A DNA stretch of 11,727 nt from Devosiaceae bacterium (lineage in GTDB: Bacteria; Pseudomonadota; Alphaproteobacteria; Rhizobiales; Devosiaceae), in contig JAKISM010000068.1 in NCBI GenBank assembly GCA_021648585.1, positions 1 through 11,727 on the forward strand, given 5' to 3'. Positions within the stretch are counted from its first letter, which is position 1; each line of letters opens with the position of its first letter. Of this stretch, positions 1 through 7,596 are shown one piece after another. Below the pieces are notes generated by a model, which saw only the letters and a program-made list of their open reading frames with translations, had not been told where the DNA came from and did no database searches. Made by a program: the position numbers and the translations under genes.

Positions 1-26
1 CATTATAAATCTTAAAGGAGAATATT

Positions 27-863
27 ATGCTCAAGGATTTGATAGTTCATCTAGAAGGCAATAAAGAAGATAAAGTACGCTTAGCCTATGCTGAATTGCT
101 AGCTGTGCGTCATGGTGCTTTTATCACCGGATTATTTAGCAACATAGTGCCTGATAATGTTTATAGCGCTGGTTATGGCTCAATGTTAGCAGCACAATCT
201 GCTTCACAAATGCAAGAAACCGCAATGGAAAACGGTGACAAAGCAGAAAAAAAATTAAAAAAAATGCTAGATAAATTGAGCGCAAAAACAGAATTACGCC
301 GTCTTGATGTAAGCCCTTCAATCGCCCCTCAAAAGGTTAGCGCTGAAACAAGAACTTCTGATTTAATGATTGCAACTCGCCCCTACAATCACCATAGTGC
401 CGCACCTGAATTGCTTGAAGCAGTATTATTTAACTCTGGTCGGGCAGTATTTTTTGCACCCCCAGCAATAATGCCAAATGGTGAAATTGATCATTGTGTT
501 GTAGCTTGGCGAAATACTCGTGAAAGTTCTCGTGCGGTTTCTCAAGCTATGCCAATTTTAACAAAAGCAAAAGAAGTTACTATTGCGCTGATAGCAGAAG
601 AGGGTAGCAAAGAATTTGAAAAATCTATGCCCGGCGCAGATATTGCAAGGCATTTAGATAGGCATGGAGTTAATGTACAAATACGCCAAATCACTGAATG
701 GTCAAATCCTGCAGAGGCATTATTAAACGAAATGGCAAGAATAGATGGCAAATTATTAGTCATGGGTGGTTATGGCCATTCACGCTTTAGAGAATTAGTG
801 CTTGGCGGAGTTACAAGAGATATCCTTAAAAATTCCGAGTTCCCAGTATTAATGAGCCACTAG
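27..863 (+). CDS. Universal stress protein (tandem UspA-type)
   Basis: This 278-residue protein has the length of a two-domain universal stress protein, about twice a single Usp domain. The C-terminal domain (roughly residues 150–278) carries the family's nucleotide-binding loop near its end, MGGYGHSRFRELVLGG followed by VTRDIL, matching the G-x2-G-x9-G-[ST]-like ATP-binding pattern. The N-terminal half begins with the typical Usp strand (LKDLIVHLEG) but lacks a clear nucleotide loop, as is common in alphaproteobacterial tandem Usp proteins. It is cytoplasmic, with no signal peptide or membrane segment. Usp proteins bind ATP or AMP and help survival in stasis or stress; the specific partner cannot be read from sequence. 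A strong ribosome binding site (AAAGGAG, 14–20) lies six bases before the ATG. The downstream gene at 905 has a nearly identical leader and probably shares the transcript. Confidence 0.9.
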   Translation: MLKDLIVHLEGNKEDKVRLAYAELLAVRHGAFITGLFSNIVPDNVYSAGYGSMLAAQSASQMQETAMENGDKAEKKLKKMLDKLSAKTELRRLDVSPSIAPQKVSAETRTSDLMIATRPYNHHSAAPELLEAVLFNSGRAVFFAPPAIMPNGEIDHCVVAWRNTRESSRAVSQAMPILTKAKEVTIALIAEEGSKEFEKSMPGADIARHLDRHGVNVQIRQITEWSNPAEALLNEMARIDGKLLVMGGYGHSRFRELVLGGVTRDILKNSEFPVLMSH

Positions 864-904
864 CCTTTTATTTAACAGTTTTGTCCTCAAAAGGAGAATA
901 TGTT

Positions 905-1288
905 ATGCACAATTTGCCTAAATCATTTCGCCACATAAAATTAGAGCTAGCCCGTGAGAAAGATAACCCAAGAGGTGATGGCGAACATGGCTATGATATC
1001 CTTGCTCCTTTAATGTCTGATGGCAAAATTGACAGCGAAATTGCTAAAAAAAATCGTGCGAAATGTCGGGTTCGCCGCTTTAGACCCAATGAACCAGATG
1101 CAATAGGCCTATTATTACACGGACCGGGCGGTCGCTGGAGCATTGATTATGATGATACAAGACCAGACGATGATGAAGCAGCCTTTAGGTTTGGCGATGA
1201 GCATTTCACACTTGGAGAATATGTTTCAATAAAAGAAGATGATGGTAAAATGCACACTTTTAAAATAACTTTGGTACAAGAGCTTTAG
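905..1288 (+). CDS. Conserved hypothetical protein, 127 aa, acidic
   Basis: This gene encodes a soluble 127-residue protein with no signal peptide or membrane helix. I place the start at ATG 905 (MHNLPKSFRHIKLELAREKD), not at the in-frame ATG at 881, because AAGGAGA (891–897) sits seven bases before 905 and nothing similar precedes 881. The middle contains a basic CRVRRFRP stretch, then a GPGGRWSIDYDD segment and an acidic run (DDTRPDDDEAAFRFGDEHF), and the end reads LGEYVSIKEDDGKMHTFKI. I recall this overall pattern from a family of unnamed alphaproteobacterial proteins, but I know of no assigned function. It lies 41 bases after the universal stress protein gene on the same strand with a very similar ribosome-binding leader, so co-transcription is likely. 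Confidence 0.8.
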   Translation: MHNLPKSFRHIKLELAREKDNPRGDGEHGYDILAPLMSDGKIDSEIAKKNRAKCRVRRFRPNEPDAIGLLLHGPGGRWSIDYDDTRPDDDEAAFRFGDEHFTLGEYVSIKEDDGKMHTFKITLVQEL

Positions 1289-1303
1289 GGTCAAGAAATT
1301 TAG

Positions 1304-1327
1304 AAAAATCTCTACTTGCAATAGAGG
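1304..1327 (-). terminator. Weak possible rho-independent terminator
   Basis: Read on the minus strand, CTCTA (1326–1322), a seven-base loop and TAGAG (1314–1310) form a short stem followed by ATTTTT. It lies just past the stop of the DUF3781-like gene, so it could end the cysHDN transcript. The stem is only five pairs, so this is a tentative call. Confidence 0.3.
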
Positions 1328-1347
1328 TGCGATTATAAAAGTTCATT

Positions 1348-1608
1348 TTATTTATTAATCTTATCAACTGTAATAATTCTAAAAGTGTTAGAATTTATCG
1401 TAATAATAATATTATTTTTAATATTTGTAACATAAAAGTTTTTTCCAGTTTTCGAAAAATACTTCTCTTCAGTTTTTTCTAAAGTAGAAAATATAAAATC
1501 TTCAATTTGTTTTTTTGAAAGCTTGAGATTAAGTTTTTTATTTATTCGTCCATAAACAAGTTCTGTATAACAAAGATTTTCTAAAATCTTGCTTTTATTT
1601 ATACTCAC
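1348..1608 (-). CDS. Small DUF3781-like protein, 86 aa
   Basis: The 86-residue lysine- and asparagine-rich product resembles, from memory, the DUF3781 family: an N-terminal LENLCYTELVYGRINKKLNLKLSKKQIEDFIF segment, then FSKTGKNFYVTN, and a C-terminal TINSNTFRIITVDKINK. No function is known for that family. The reading frame has no ATG at its start; translation most likely begins at GTG (1608–1606), since the overlapping ATG at 1610 runs straight into TGA. The gene follows cysN by 60 bases on the same strand and may be read from the cys operon, but nothing ties it to sulfur metabolism. It is very AT-rich even for this window, and I associate the family mostly with Firmicutes and Bacteroidota, so horizontal acquisition is plausible. 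Confidence 0.6.
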   Translation of the reverse strand: MSINKSKILENLCYTELVYGRINKKLNLKLSKKQIEDFIFSTLEKTEEKYFSKTGKNFYVTNIKNNIIITINSNTFRIITVDKINK

Positions 1609-1668
1609 ATTATTTTCCCAAATATTAAAGTAACGTAATTATTCATAATAGAAATAGCAGCACACAAA

Positions 1669-3138
1669 TCAATCAATATCTGATAATAAATTCCTCAACT
1701 TGCTCTTAATTGTTTGAGTTTGCTGCACCTTATCACTTATTTCCTTAAATCCCTCAAGTTGTTGTAATTTTTTTGCTTCAACCAGCGGCATAGAAAAAAC
1801 AATAATCTCTTCCTCATTAAAATTATCAATATTTGCAACTTGCTCTATTTTTGCGCTAATCATACCGCCAGCAATGGTATTATTGCTATCAGGATCAATT
1901 AGAATAAAAGAACCAGTATCAGGGTTTTCATCATAAATATCAAAATTAGCCTCCTCTTCAAAGCGCAATTTCACCTTGCCAATATTATTTAATTCAAAGC
2001 TATCACAAGCATTATATTGCCCACTTTTAAGATCAATCACACTAATCGGCTCAACCACAACTCTTTGCAGCTTGCTTGAAGATTTTAGCCAATAGCGTTT
2101 ATTTGCAACTATCCCACTTTGAGCCAAGCAAATAATATTGGCACTAAAATTATGCCCTACTAACGGTCTAGCATCAATCGAGCTTATCATATCACCTCGT
2201 GCAATATCAACATTTCTATCAAGCTCTAAAGTAATAGCATCACCCGCAACTGCTGCATTACGCACCAAATCAAAAGTGATAATATTTGTTACATTTGCCT
2301 TTATGCCTGAAGGTAAAATAACCACACTATCACCGGGTTTTACAGCGCCGCCACTTACAGTTCCCTGATAGCCTCGAAAGCTCTCATTAGGACGACAAAC
2401 TCTTTGCACAGGCATACGAAAACCAACCGTTTGCTTTGATCTAATAGTCGCCCTTTCAAGAGCCTCAAGCAAAGTTGGCCCTTCATACCAACCCATATGT
2501 TCTAAATCTTTATTTACAACATTTTCACCCTTTAATGCACACATAGGAATAGAGATAATATCTGTTATTCCAAGTGAAAGAGCAAATTCGCTAAATTCTG
2601 TTTCTATAGTTTCAAAAAGCTGCCTATCATAATTTGCCAAATCAATTTTATTTACCGCCAAGATAAATTGCTTAATTCCCATCATAGAGGCAATCATCGC
2701 ATGGCGTTTTGTTTGCTCCAAAATGCCAACACGGGCATCAACCAATAATATCGCTAACTCAGCACTTGAAGCACCAGTTGCCATGTTGCGAGTATATTGC
2801 TCATGCCCCGGTGTATCAGCAACAATGAAAGTTCGCTTTGAGGTTGAAAAATAGCGATAAGCCACATCAATCGTAATGCCTTGCTCTCTCTCAGCTTGTA
2901 ATCCATCAAGCAATAAAGCAAATTCTGGCAGATTAAGACCATCTTTTTGTTTACGACTATCTTTTCTTAAGCGCTCTTCTTGATCCTCTTTAACTGCCTT
3001 TGTGTCCCATAACAAACGACCAATGAGGGTAGATTTACCATCATCAACCGAGCCACAAGTAATAAAGCGTAATGGGCTTAGATTTTTTAGCGTAGATTTT
3101 GTTAAATCTTGTTGCTTTGCAAGGTTAAGCTCTGACAT
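1669..3138 (-). CDS. cysN: Sulfate adenylyltransferase subunit 1 (GTPase)
   Basis: CysN is the GTPase subunit of ATP sulfurylase. Together with CysD it makes adenosine 5'-phosphosulfate (APS) from sulfate and ATP, with GTP hydrolysis driving the reaction. The translation-factor-type GTPase motifs are in order: P-loop GSVDDGKST (residues 29–37), switch I GITIDVAYRYF (from 87), DTPGHEQ (108–114), NKID (163–166) and CALKG (200–204). Beta-barrel domains of the EF-Tu type follow. The length of 489 residues fits a stand-alone CysN; there is no C-terminal APS kinase (CysC) domain as found in fused NodQ/CysNC proteins. The start codon overlaps the cysD stop codon (TAATG at 3140–3136), indicating translational coupling in a cysH–cysD–cysN operon. 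Confidence 0.95.
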   Translation of the reverse strand: MSELNLAKQQDLTKSTLKNLSPLRFITCGSVDDGKSTLIGRLLWDTKAVKEDQEERLRKDSRKQKDGLNLPEFALLLDGLQAEREQGITIDVAYRYFSTSKRTFIVADTPGHEQYTRNMATGASSAELAILLVDARVGILEQTKRHAMIASMMGIKQFILAVNKIDLANYDRQLFETIETEFSEFALSLGITDIISIPMCALKGENVVNKDLEHMGWYEGPTLLEALERATIRSKQTVGFRMPVQRVCRPNESFRGYQGTVSGGAVKPGDSVVILPSGIKANVTNIITFDLVRNAAVAGDAITLELDRNVDIARGDMISSIDARPLVGHNFSANIICLAQSGIVANKRYWLKSSSKLQRVVVEPISVIDLKSGQYNACDSFELNNIGKVKLRFEEEANFDIYDENPDTGSFILIDPDSNNTIAGGMISAKIEQVANIDNFNEEEIIVFSMPLVEAKKLQQLEGFKEISDKVQQTQTIKSKLRNLLSDID

Positions 3139-4067
3139 TAAAAATACCCTTCACGTTTTTTCATTTCCATCGATCCTGCCTGATCACGATCAATCGCCCG
3201 CCCCTGTCTTTCAGAAACTGTAGCTACTTCTATTTCTTCAATTATCTCATCAATGTTTCTGGCCTCTGATTTAATTGCACCAGAAAGAGGAAAACAGCCA
3301 AGCGTTCTAAAACGAATATCCATTTGTTTTATTTGCTCATTTGGCGCTAATTCTAAGCGCTTATCTTCTGCCAAAATCAACATGCCATCACGCTCAATCA
3401 CTGGGCGGTTTTTAGCAAAATATAGCGGAACAATCGGAATATCTTCGGCTCTAATATATTGCCAAACATCGCTTTCAGTCCAATTTGAAAGCGGGAACGC
3501 CCTAACGCTCTCCCCCTTTTTTATCATGCCATTATAAATTGACCAAAGCTCGGGGCGCTGATTTCTAGGATCCCAACGATGATCTGGCGTTCTAAAAGAA
3601 TAGATACGCTCTTTTGCTCTTGATGCTTCTTCATCACGGCGTGCGCCACCAAAAGCTGCATCATATTGCCCATCATCAAGCGCCATGCGCAAAGCCTCTG
3701 TCTTCATAATATCGGTATAAAGCGCTGAGCCATGAGTAAAGGGCGTTACATTTTCATTTACCCCGCGAGGATTGGTAAAAGAAATTAACTCAAGCTCATA
3801 TCGCTTGATAAGTTCATCACGAAACTCAATCATTTGCGAAAATTTCCAACCCGTATTTATATGTAATAGTGGAAAAGGAATTTTTTCAGGATAAAACGCT
3901 TTACGAGCTAGATGTAAAAGAGTTGATGAATCCTTACCAACCGAATATAACATTACTGGATTTTCAAATTCAGCAGCAACTTCACGAAAGATAAAAATAG
4001 CTTCATTTTCAAGCTCTTTTAGGTGCGGCTCTAATGGGGGTTTTTGATGGTTTTCAGGCTCATTCAT
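3138..4067 (-). CDS. cysD: Sulfate adenylyltransferase subunit 2
   Basis: CysD is the catalytic subunit of ATP sulfurylase, forming APS and pyrophosphate from ATP and sulfate in complex with CysN. The PP-loop-type nucleotide-binding motif is seen as YSVGKDSSTLLHLARKAFYP (residues 41–60), followed by the family's HINTGWKFSQMIEFRD segment. The region FGGARRDEEASRAKERIYSF and the C-terminal ending KKREGYF are also typical. At 309 residues it is the usual length. Its ATG overlaps the cysH stop (ATGA, 4067–4064), and its own stop overlaps the cysN start, so the three genes form a tightly coupled operon. It is cytoplasmic, and no disruption is seen. Confidence 0.96.
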   Translation of the reverse strand: MNEPENHQKPPLEPHLKELENEAIFIFREVAAEFENPVMLYSVGKDSSTLLHLARKAFYPEKIPFPLLHINTGWKFSQMIEFRDELIKRYELELISFTNPRGVNENVTPFTHGSALYTDIMKTEALRMALDDGQYDAAFGGARRDEEASRAKERIYSFRTPDHRWDPRNQRPELWSIYNGMIKKGESVRAFPLSNWTESDVWQYIRAEDIPIVPLYFAKNRPVIERDGMLILAEDKRLELAPNEQIKQMDIRFRTLGCFPLSGAIKSEARNIDEIIEEIEVATVSERQGRAIDRDQAGSMEMKKREGYF

Positions 4068-4819
4068 GATATTACTTGCTGCTCACTTATTATTTGTTGT
4101 TCATCTGCACTAAAATGTAATCCGCACTCTTTTTTCTCATCATTTTCCCACCACCAGCGACCTGCCCGCTCATCTTCGCCAAGTTTTATTGCCCGAGTGC
4201 AAGGCTCACAACCGATTGAGGGGTAATTTTTTTCATGTAGTGGATTTATCGGGATTTTATTATCCGCAATAATTTGCTTAAGCTCATCTAAAGAAATATC
4301 CGCCAGTGGGTTTAATTTTACCAAACCATGCTCATTATCAAATTGAGCAAATAAAATATCGCTACGATTGTTAGATTGCTCACCCCGCAACCCAGTAATC
4401 CACGCATCAGCCTTTTTAAGCGCACGTTTTAGCGGAGCAATTTTCCTGACATAACAACAAGCAAGGCGAGCCTGTTTGCTATCATAAAATCCATTTAATG
4501 AATATTGCTCAATATAATCTTGCAGCTGTTTAGCGTCAGGCTGATATTCAATAATATCAATATTAAAGTGATTTTTTGTTTTCTCTATCAGCTCCAAACT
4601 CTCACTAAAAAGTCGCCCAGTTTGTAAGGTAACAATTTTTATAGATTTTGCACTATTAGCTATCGCCCAACTAATAGCCTGATCTTCAATGCCAAGCGAA
4701 CTTGTAAAGATAGGATTTGAAAAATTTTCCGCAATAAAACTCAATCTGTCCTTTAGGGATAATAAAGGAAAGTCATTATTTATCTTTGCAATTATCTGAT
4801 TTTGCTTTTGTTCATTCAT
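4064..4819 (-). CDS. cysH: APS reductase (assimilatory, iron-sulfur type)
   Basis: CysH reduces activated sulfate to sulfite with thioredoxin or glutaredoxin as donor. Two cysteine pairs, CCYVRK (C121, C122) and GCEPC (C204, C207), are present. In this family they ligate a [4Fe-4S] cluster and mark enzymes that use APS rather than PAPS. The catalytic cysteine is C232 in KKECGLHF near the C-terminus. The N-terminal nucleotide-binding loop is TSSLGIEDQ (39–47). An APS-using enzyme fits the absence of APS kinase here. The length of 251 residues is normal. It is the first gene of the minus-strand operon and overlaps cysD by four bases. The ATG at 4819 is followed by a second, out-of-frame ATG at 4815; the reading frame from 4819 is the one that contains all motifs. 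Confidence 0.93.
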   Translation of the reverse strand: MNEQKQNQIIAKINNDFPLLSLKDRLSFIAENFSNPIFTSSLGIEDQAISWAIANSAKSIKIVTLQTGRLFSESLELIEKTKNHFNIDIIEYQPDAKQLQDYIEQYSLNGFYDSKQARLACCYVRKIAPLKRALKKADAWITGLRGEQSNNRSDILFAQFDNEHGLVKLNPLADISLDELKQIIADNKIPINPLHEKNYPSIGCEPCTRAIKLGEDERAGRWWWENDEKKECGLHFSADEQQIISEQQVIS

Positions 4820-4911
4820 TAAATATAGGCCTTTTATTTATACCTATAAAATGAACTAAAAACTCATCTCTGCAAAGAAACAGCGTTCTATATTTAGCGA
4901 TAAAGAGGAAA

Positions 4912-4930
4912 CATTGTTGCAAGAACAATG
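4912..4930. promoter_or_regulatory. 19-bp palindrome, candidate operator
   Basis: CATTGTTGCAAGAACAATG has perfect seven-base arms (CATTGTT/AACAATG) around a five-base centre. It lies in the middle of the gap between the divergent cys operons, about 93 bases from the cysH start and 176 from the DUF2849 start. It could be a dimeric repressor or activator site controlling both directions. A partial second dyad overlaps it (ATTGTTGCA at 4913–4921 against TGCAACATT further right). The binding protein is unknown. Confidence 0.35.
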
Positions 4931-5041
4931 ATTTTAATAGTGCAACATTTCTCAAAAAATATATTTGCTTCTCAACATCATTTATTTTTTAGAAAAAATT
5001 TCTATTTCTGCTTTGAACAATAGAACCATGCGCCACGACAT

Positions 5042-5100
5042 TTAATTTGAGCAAAGCTATAATAAGGAGAAAATCTTTCCAGCAATTAATTTTGAGCAAA
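5042..5100 (+). repeat. Short direct repeat before DUF2849
   Basis: TTAATTTGAGCAAA (5042–5055) recurs as TTAATTTTGAGCAAA (5086–5100) with one inserted T, 44 bases apart. The second copy ends just before the ATG at 5106. It may be a regulator binding pair or chance in AT-rich sequence. Confidence 0.3.
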
Positions 5101-5105
5101 AATAA

Positions 5106-5408
5106 ATGGCGCGTAAATTCATAGAAAAAATAGTAACCGCAAATGCTCTTTTACAAGGCGATGTTATTTATTTCACTAAACAAAATGTTTGGTCACGCAA
5201 TCACCAAGACGCAATTATTGCCCATACGATAGAGCAAGCAAATGAGTTATTAGAAAAAGCAGAGCAACAACAAGATATTATTGTTGGCGCATATTTGGCC
5301 GATGTTTTTTTAGATGAAGCAAAAACAGCCTCCCCTTTGCATTTTCGTGAAATTTTTCGAAGCAAAGGTCCATCAAATTATTTTCACGGCAAACAAACAA
5401 AGACTTAG
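5106..5408 (+). CDS. DUF2849 family protein
   Basis: This 100-residue soluble protein matches the DUF2849 family by its pattern (VTANALLQGDVIYFTKQNVWSRNHQDAI, then a VGAYLADVFLD segment) and by its position directly before the sulfite reductase gene, the typical place in alphaproteobacteria. The family has no established biochemical role; its constant neighbours suggest a part in sulfite reduction or its cofactor or electron supply, which is inference. An in-frame TAA immediately precedes ATG 5106, so the start cannot be further upstream. There is no good ribosome binding site at usual spacing; a strong AAGGAGA lies at 5064–5070, too far away. Seventeen bases separate the stop from the next gene. 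A siroheme synthase gene often found upstream of this family is absent here. Confidence 0.85.
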   Translation: MARKFIEKIVTANALLQGDVIYFTKQNVWSRNHQDAIIAHTIEQANELLEKAEQQQDIIVGAYLADVFLDEAKTASPLHFREIFRSKGPSNYFHGKQTKT

Positions 5409-5425
5409 AGTTTTAAGAGAGTAAT

Positions 5426-7096
5426 ATGTATCAATATAATCAATTTGATAAACATTTCGTAGCAAATAGAGCAAAGCAATTTCGCTCACAAGTAATGCGG
5501 CGATTAGATGGTTCATTAAGCGAAGAAGAATTTAGACCTTTACGCCTAATGAACGGGCTTTATCTGCAATTACACGCCTATATGTTACGAGTAGCAATTC
5601 CCTACGGCTCGCTAAACTCAAAGCAAATGCACCAATTAGCCTATATTGCAAAGAAATATGACAAAGATTATGCGCATTTCACCACTCGCCAAAATATTCA
5701 ATATAACTGGCCAAAACTAAAAGATGTACCAGATATTTTAGATGATTTGGCTCAAGTTGATATGCACGCCATTCAAACATCAGGTAATTGCATTAGAAAC
5801 GTAACCAGCGATCATTTCGCAGGCGCTTCTATTGATGAAATTGCCGACCCACGCCCAAGCGCTGAATTATTACGCCAATATTCAACCGATCACCCGCAAT
5901 TTCAATTCCTACCAAGAAAATTCAAAATTGCCATTTCAGGTTCACCAAACGATAGGGCGGTAATTAAATCGCACGATATTGGCCTGCTTATGAAAAAAGA
6001 TGAGCGGGGCAATTTGGGCTATGAAATATATATTGGTGGCGGGCTTGGGCGCTCGCCATTTGTTGGCAAATTGCTTAAAGATTTTTTACCAAAAGCCGAC
6101 CTTTTGCCCTATATAGAAGCAATTATGGTTGTCTATAATCTTAATGGGCGGCGTGATAATAAATATAAAGCCCGCATTAAAATCCTGGTGCATGAAAGTG
6201 GAATTGAAAAAATAAAACAGGAAGTTGAAGAACATTTCATTGAGCAAAAACAAAATTTCAAACAACCCTCAGATAAGTTAATTTCTGCAATAAATGAACG
6301 CTTTAAGCTACCAAATTTCAAACAAGCAAATATAGATAATTATGAAATCGAGCTTAAGCAAAATGCGCAATTTTCTAGTTTTGTAAAAAATAATATCAGC
6401 GAACATAAGAATAAAGATTATTCGATTATTTCTGTGTCGCTAAAAAATATTGGTGAAACTCCGGGTGACGCAACATCAGATCAAATGCAAATATTAGCAA
6501 ATTTAGCAAAACAATATTCTCACGATGAATTGCGCATAAGCCATGAGCAAAATATCATATTACCGCACGTGCATAAATCCGATTTGCCAGAAGTTTTTAA
6601 AGAGTTGCAAAAAGCAAATCTTGCAACAAATAATATTGGGCTTATTTCAGATATTATTGCCTGCCCCGGAATGGATTATTGCGCGCTTGCAACCGCTCGC
6701 TCTATTCCCGTTGCCAAGCAAATTGCTAAACATTTTAATGAGTTAAATCTTGAAGAAGAAATCGGACAATTAAAATTAAAAATCTCTGGTTGCATCAACG
6801 CATGTGGTCATCATCATGTTGGCCATATCGGAATTTTGGGTTTAGAAAAACAGGGCAAAGAAAGCTATCAAATAACTTTGGGTGGTGAAGAAAATCTTTC
6901 TATGAACATTGGCAAGAGAGCCGGACCCGGATTTTCTTCCGATGAATTATTGCCCGCCATTAAGCGCCTAATAGAGGCCTATCTAAATTTACGTCAAAAT
7001 CCAGAAGAGAGTTTTTTAGCCAGCTATAAACGCTTGGGCGAAAAGCCCTTTATTAACGCCCTATACCCCAAAGAGGAAAAAGCAAATGTTGCATAA
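5426..7096 (+). CDS. cysI: Sulfite reductase hemoprotein (nitrite/sulfite reductase)
   Basis: This enzyme reduces sulfite to sulfide with six electrons, using siroheme bridged to a [4Fe-4S] cluster. The four cluster cysteines appear in the family spacing: C413-x5-C419 (ACPGMDYCALA) and C456-x3-C460 (SGCINACGHH). The N-terminal half contains the ferredoxin-like half domain with FTTRQNIQYNW (85–95) and TSGNCIRNVT (118–127), typical siroheme- and substrate-side segments. The length of 556 residues fits the CysI/NirA family. No NADPH-flavoprotein CysJ is encoded nearby, so ferredoxin or another carrier may donate electrons. Nitrite as an alternative substrate cannot be excluded from sequence alone, but the sulfate-assimilation neighbours strongly favour sulfite. 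AAGAGAG (5415–5421) is the ribosome binding site. The end overlaps the DUF934 gene by 11 bases. Confidence 0.93.
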   Translation: MYQYNQFDKHFVANRAKQFRSQVMRRLDGSLSEEEFRPLRLMNGLYLQLHAYMLRVAIPYGSLNSKQMHQLAYIAKKYDKDYAHFTTRQNIQYNWPKLKDVPDILDDLAQVDMHAIQTSGNCIRNVTSDHFAGASIDEIADPRPSAELLRQYSTDHPQFQFLPRKFKIAISGSPNDRAVIKSHDIGLLMKKDERGNLGYEIYIGGGLGRSPFVGKLLKDFLPKADLLPYIEAIMVVYNLNGRRDNKYKARIKILVHESGIEKIKQEVEEHFIEQKQNFKQPSDKLISAINERFKLPNFKQANIDNYEIELKQNAQFSSFVKNNISEHKNKDYSIISVSLKNIGETPGDATSDQMQILANLAKQYSHDELRISHEQNIILPHVHKSDLPEVFKELQKANLATNNIGLISDIIACPGMDYCALATARSIPVAKQIAKHFNELNLEEEIGQLKLKISGCINACGHHHVGHIGILGLEKQGKESYQITLGGEENLSMNIGKRAGPGFSSDELLPAIKRLIEAYLNLRQNPEESFLASYKRLGEKPFINALYPKEEKANVA

Positions 7097-7499
7097 ACAA
7101 CAAAAAGCATTTTCTAATATTACTGCTAAAAGCATAATTGTTAGAAATGGCTTTTTTGAAAAAGCTGAGATTGATAATTCAAAAAACATCTTAGAAATTG
7201 ATGGTAATGCTAAAATTAGCCAAATTGATTTAAGCAAAGATATGATAATAATTGAATTTGAAAAATTTGCAGATGGGCGAGGTTTTTCGCTAGCAAAACT
7301 ATTGCGCCAAAATGGATTTAAGGGAATAATTCGTGCCAAAGGAAACTTACTTGTAGATCAATATCCACTAGCTATTCGTTGCGGTTTTGATGAGATTGAA
7401 ATCTCACTTGCTCACGCCCAACGCCAACCGCAAAATCAGTGGCAAGAAGTGCTAACAAGAACAAATAATAATTATCTTGATAGGCTCATGCTAGCTTAA
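7086..7499 (+). CDS. DUF934 family protein, sulfite-reduction associated
   Basis: This 137-residue protein has the DUF934 signature: FADGRGFSLAKLLRQNGFKGIIRAKGNLLVDQYPLAIRCGFDEIEI in its C-terminal two-thirds. The family is annotated as probably involved in sulfite reduction because it follows cysI in many proteobacteria; its reaction is unknown. One proposed idea is that it helps supply electrons where CysJ is missing, which remains inference. The ATG at 7086 lies inside the last codons of cysI (11-base overlap) behind a purine-rich AAAGAGGAAAAAGC, consistent with translational coupling. No membrane segment or signal peptide is seen, and only one cysteine (RCGFDE) is present, so it is unlikely to carry its own iron-sulfur cluster. 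Confidence 0.88.
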   Translation: MLHKQQKAFSNITAKSIIVRNGFFEKAEIDNSKNILEIDGNAKISQIDLSKDMIIIEFEKFADGRGFSLAKLLRQNGFKGIIRAKGNLLVDQYPLAIRCGFDEIEISLAHAQRQPQNQWQEVLTRTNNNYLDRLMLA

Positions 7500-7535
7500 T
7501 AAAATAGAGTATAGTAAAAATATAAGGGTCAATTC

Positions 7536-7568
7536 ATTTGCTTGCCAAACAGCAAATATTATATTTTT
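7536..7568 (+). terminator. Possible rho-independent terminator after DUF934
   Basis: ATTTGCT (7536–7542) pairs perfectly with AGCAAAT (7551–7557) around an eight-base loop, and a T-run (7564–7568) follows after a few A/T bases. It sits 36 bases past the DUF934 stop. The gap between stem and T-run makes it an imperfect terminator. Confidence 0.4.
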
Positions 7569-7596
7569 CATAAATACTAAAAAGTTTGAGAAAGAT

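Larger units (their letters stand above)
4820..5105. promoter_or_regulatory. Divergent promoter region between cysH and DUF2849
   Basis: These 286 non-coding, AT-rich bases separate the two divergent sulfate-assimilation operons and must hold both promoters. Visible structure: TATAGG (4824–4829) and CCTATA (4843–4848) form an inverted repeat next to the cysH start; a 19-bp palindrome sits at 4912–4930; TTCTATT/AATAGAA arms lie at 5000–5006 and 5019–5025. Near the plus-strand gene, a 14–15 bp motif is repeated. No single promoter stands out, because AT-rich sequence gives many candidate -10 boxes. No known riboswitch was recognised. Confidence 0.5.

Noticed and set aside
1669..3138. A fused APS kinase (CysC) domain on CysN.
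   Set aside because: The protein ends at 489 residues after the beta-barrel domains with no second P-loop, and CysH has the cysteine pairs of an APS-using enzyme.
5061..5105. Strong AAGGAGA at 5064–5070 suggesting a small upstream leader peptide gene.
   Set aside because: No ATG, GTG or TTG lies at a usable distance; the only in-frame run would have to start at ATT and would be under ten codons.
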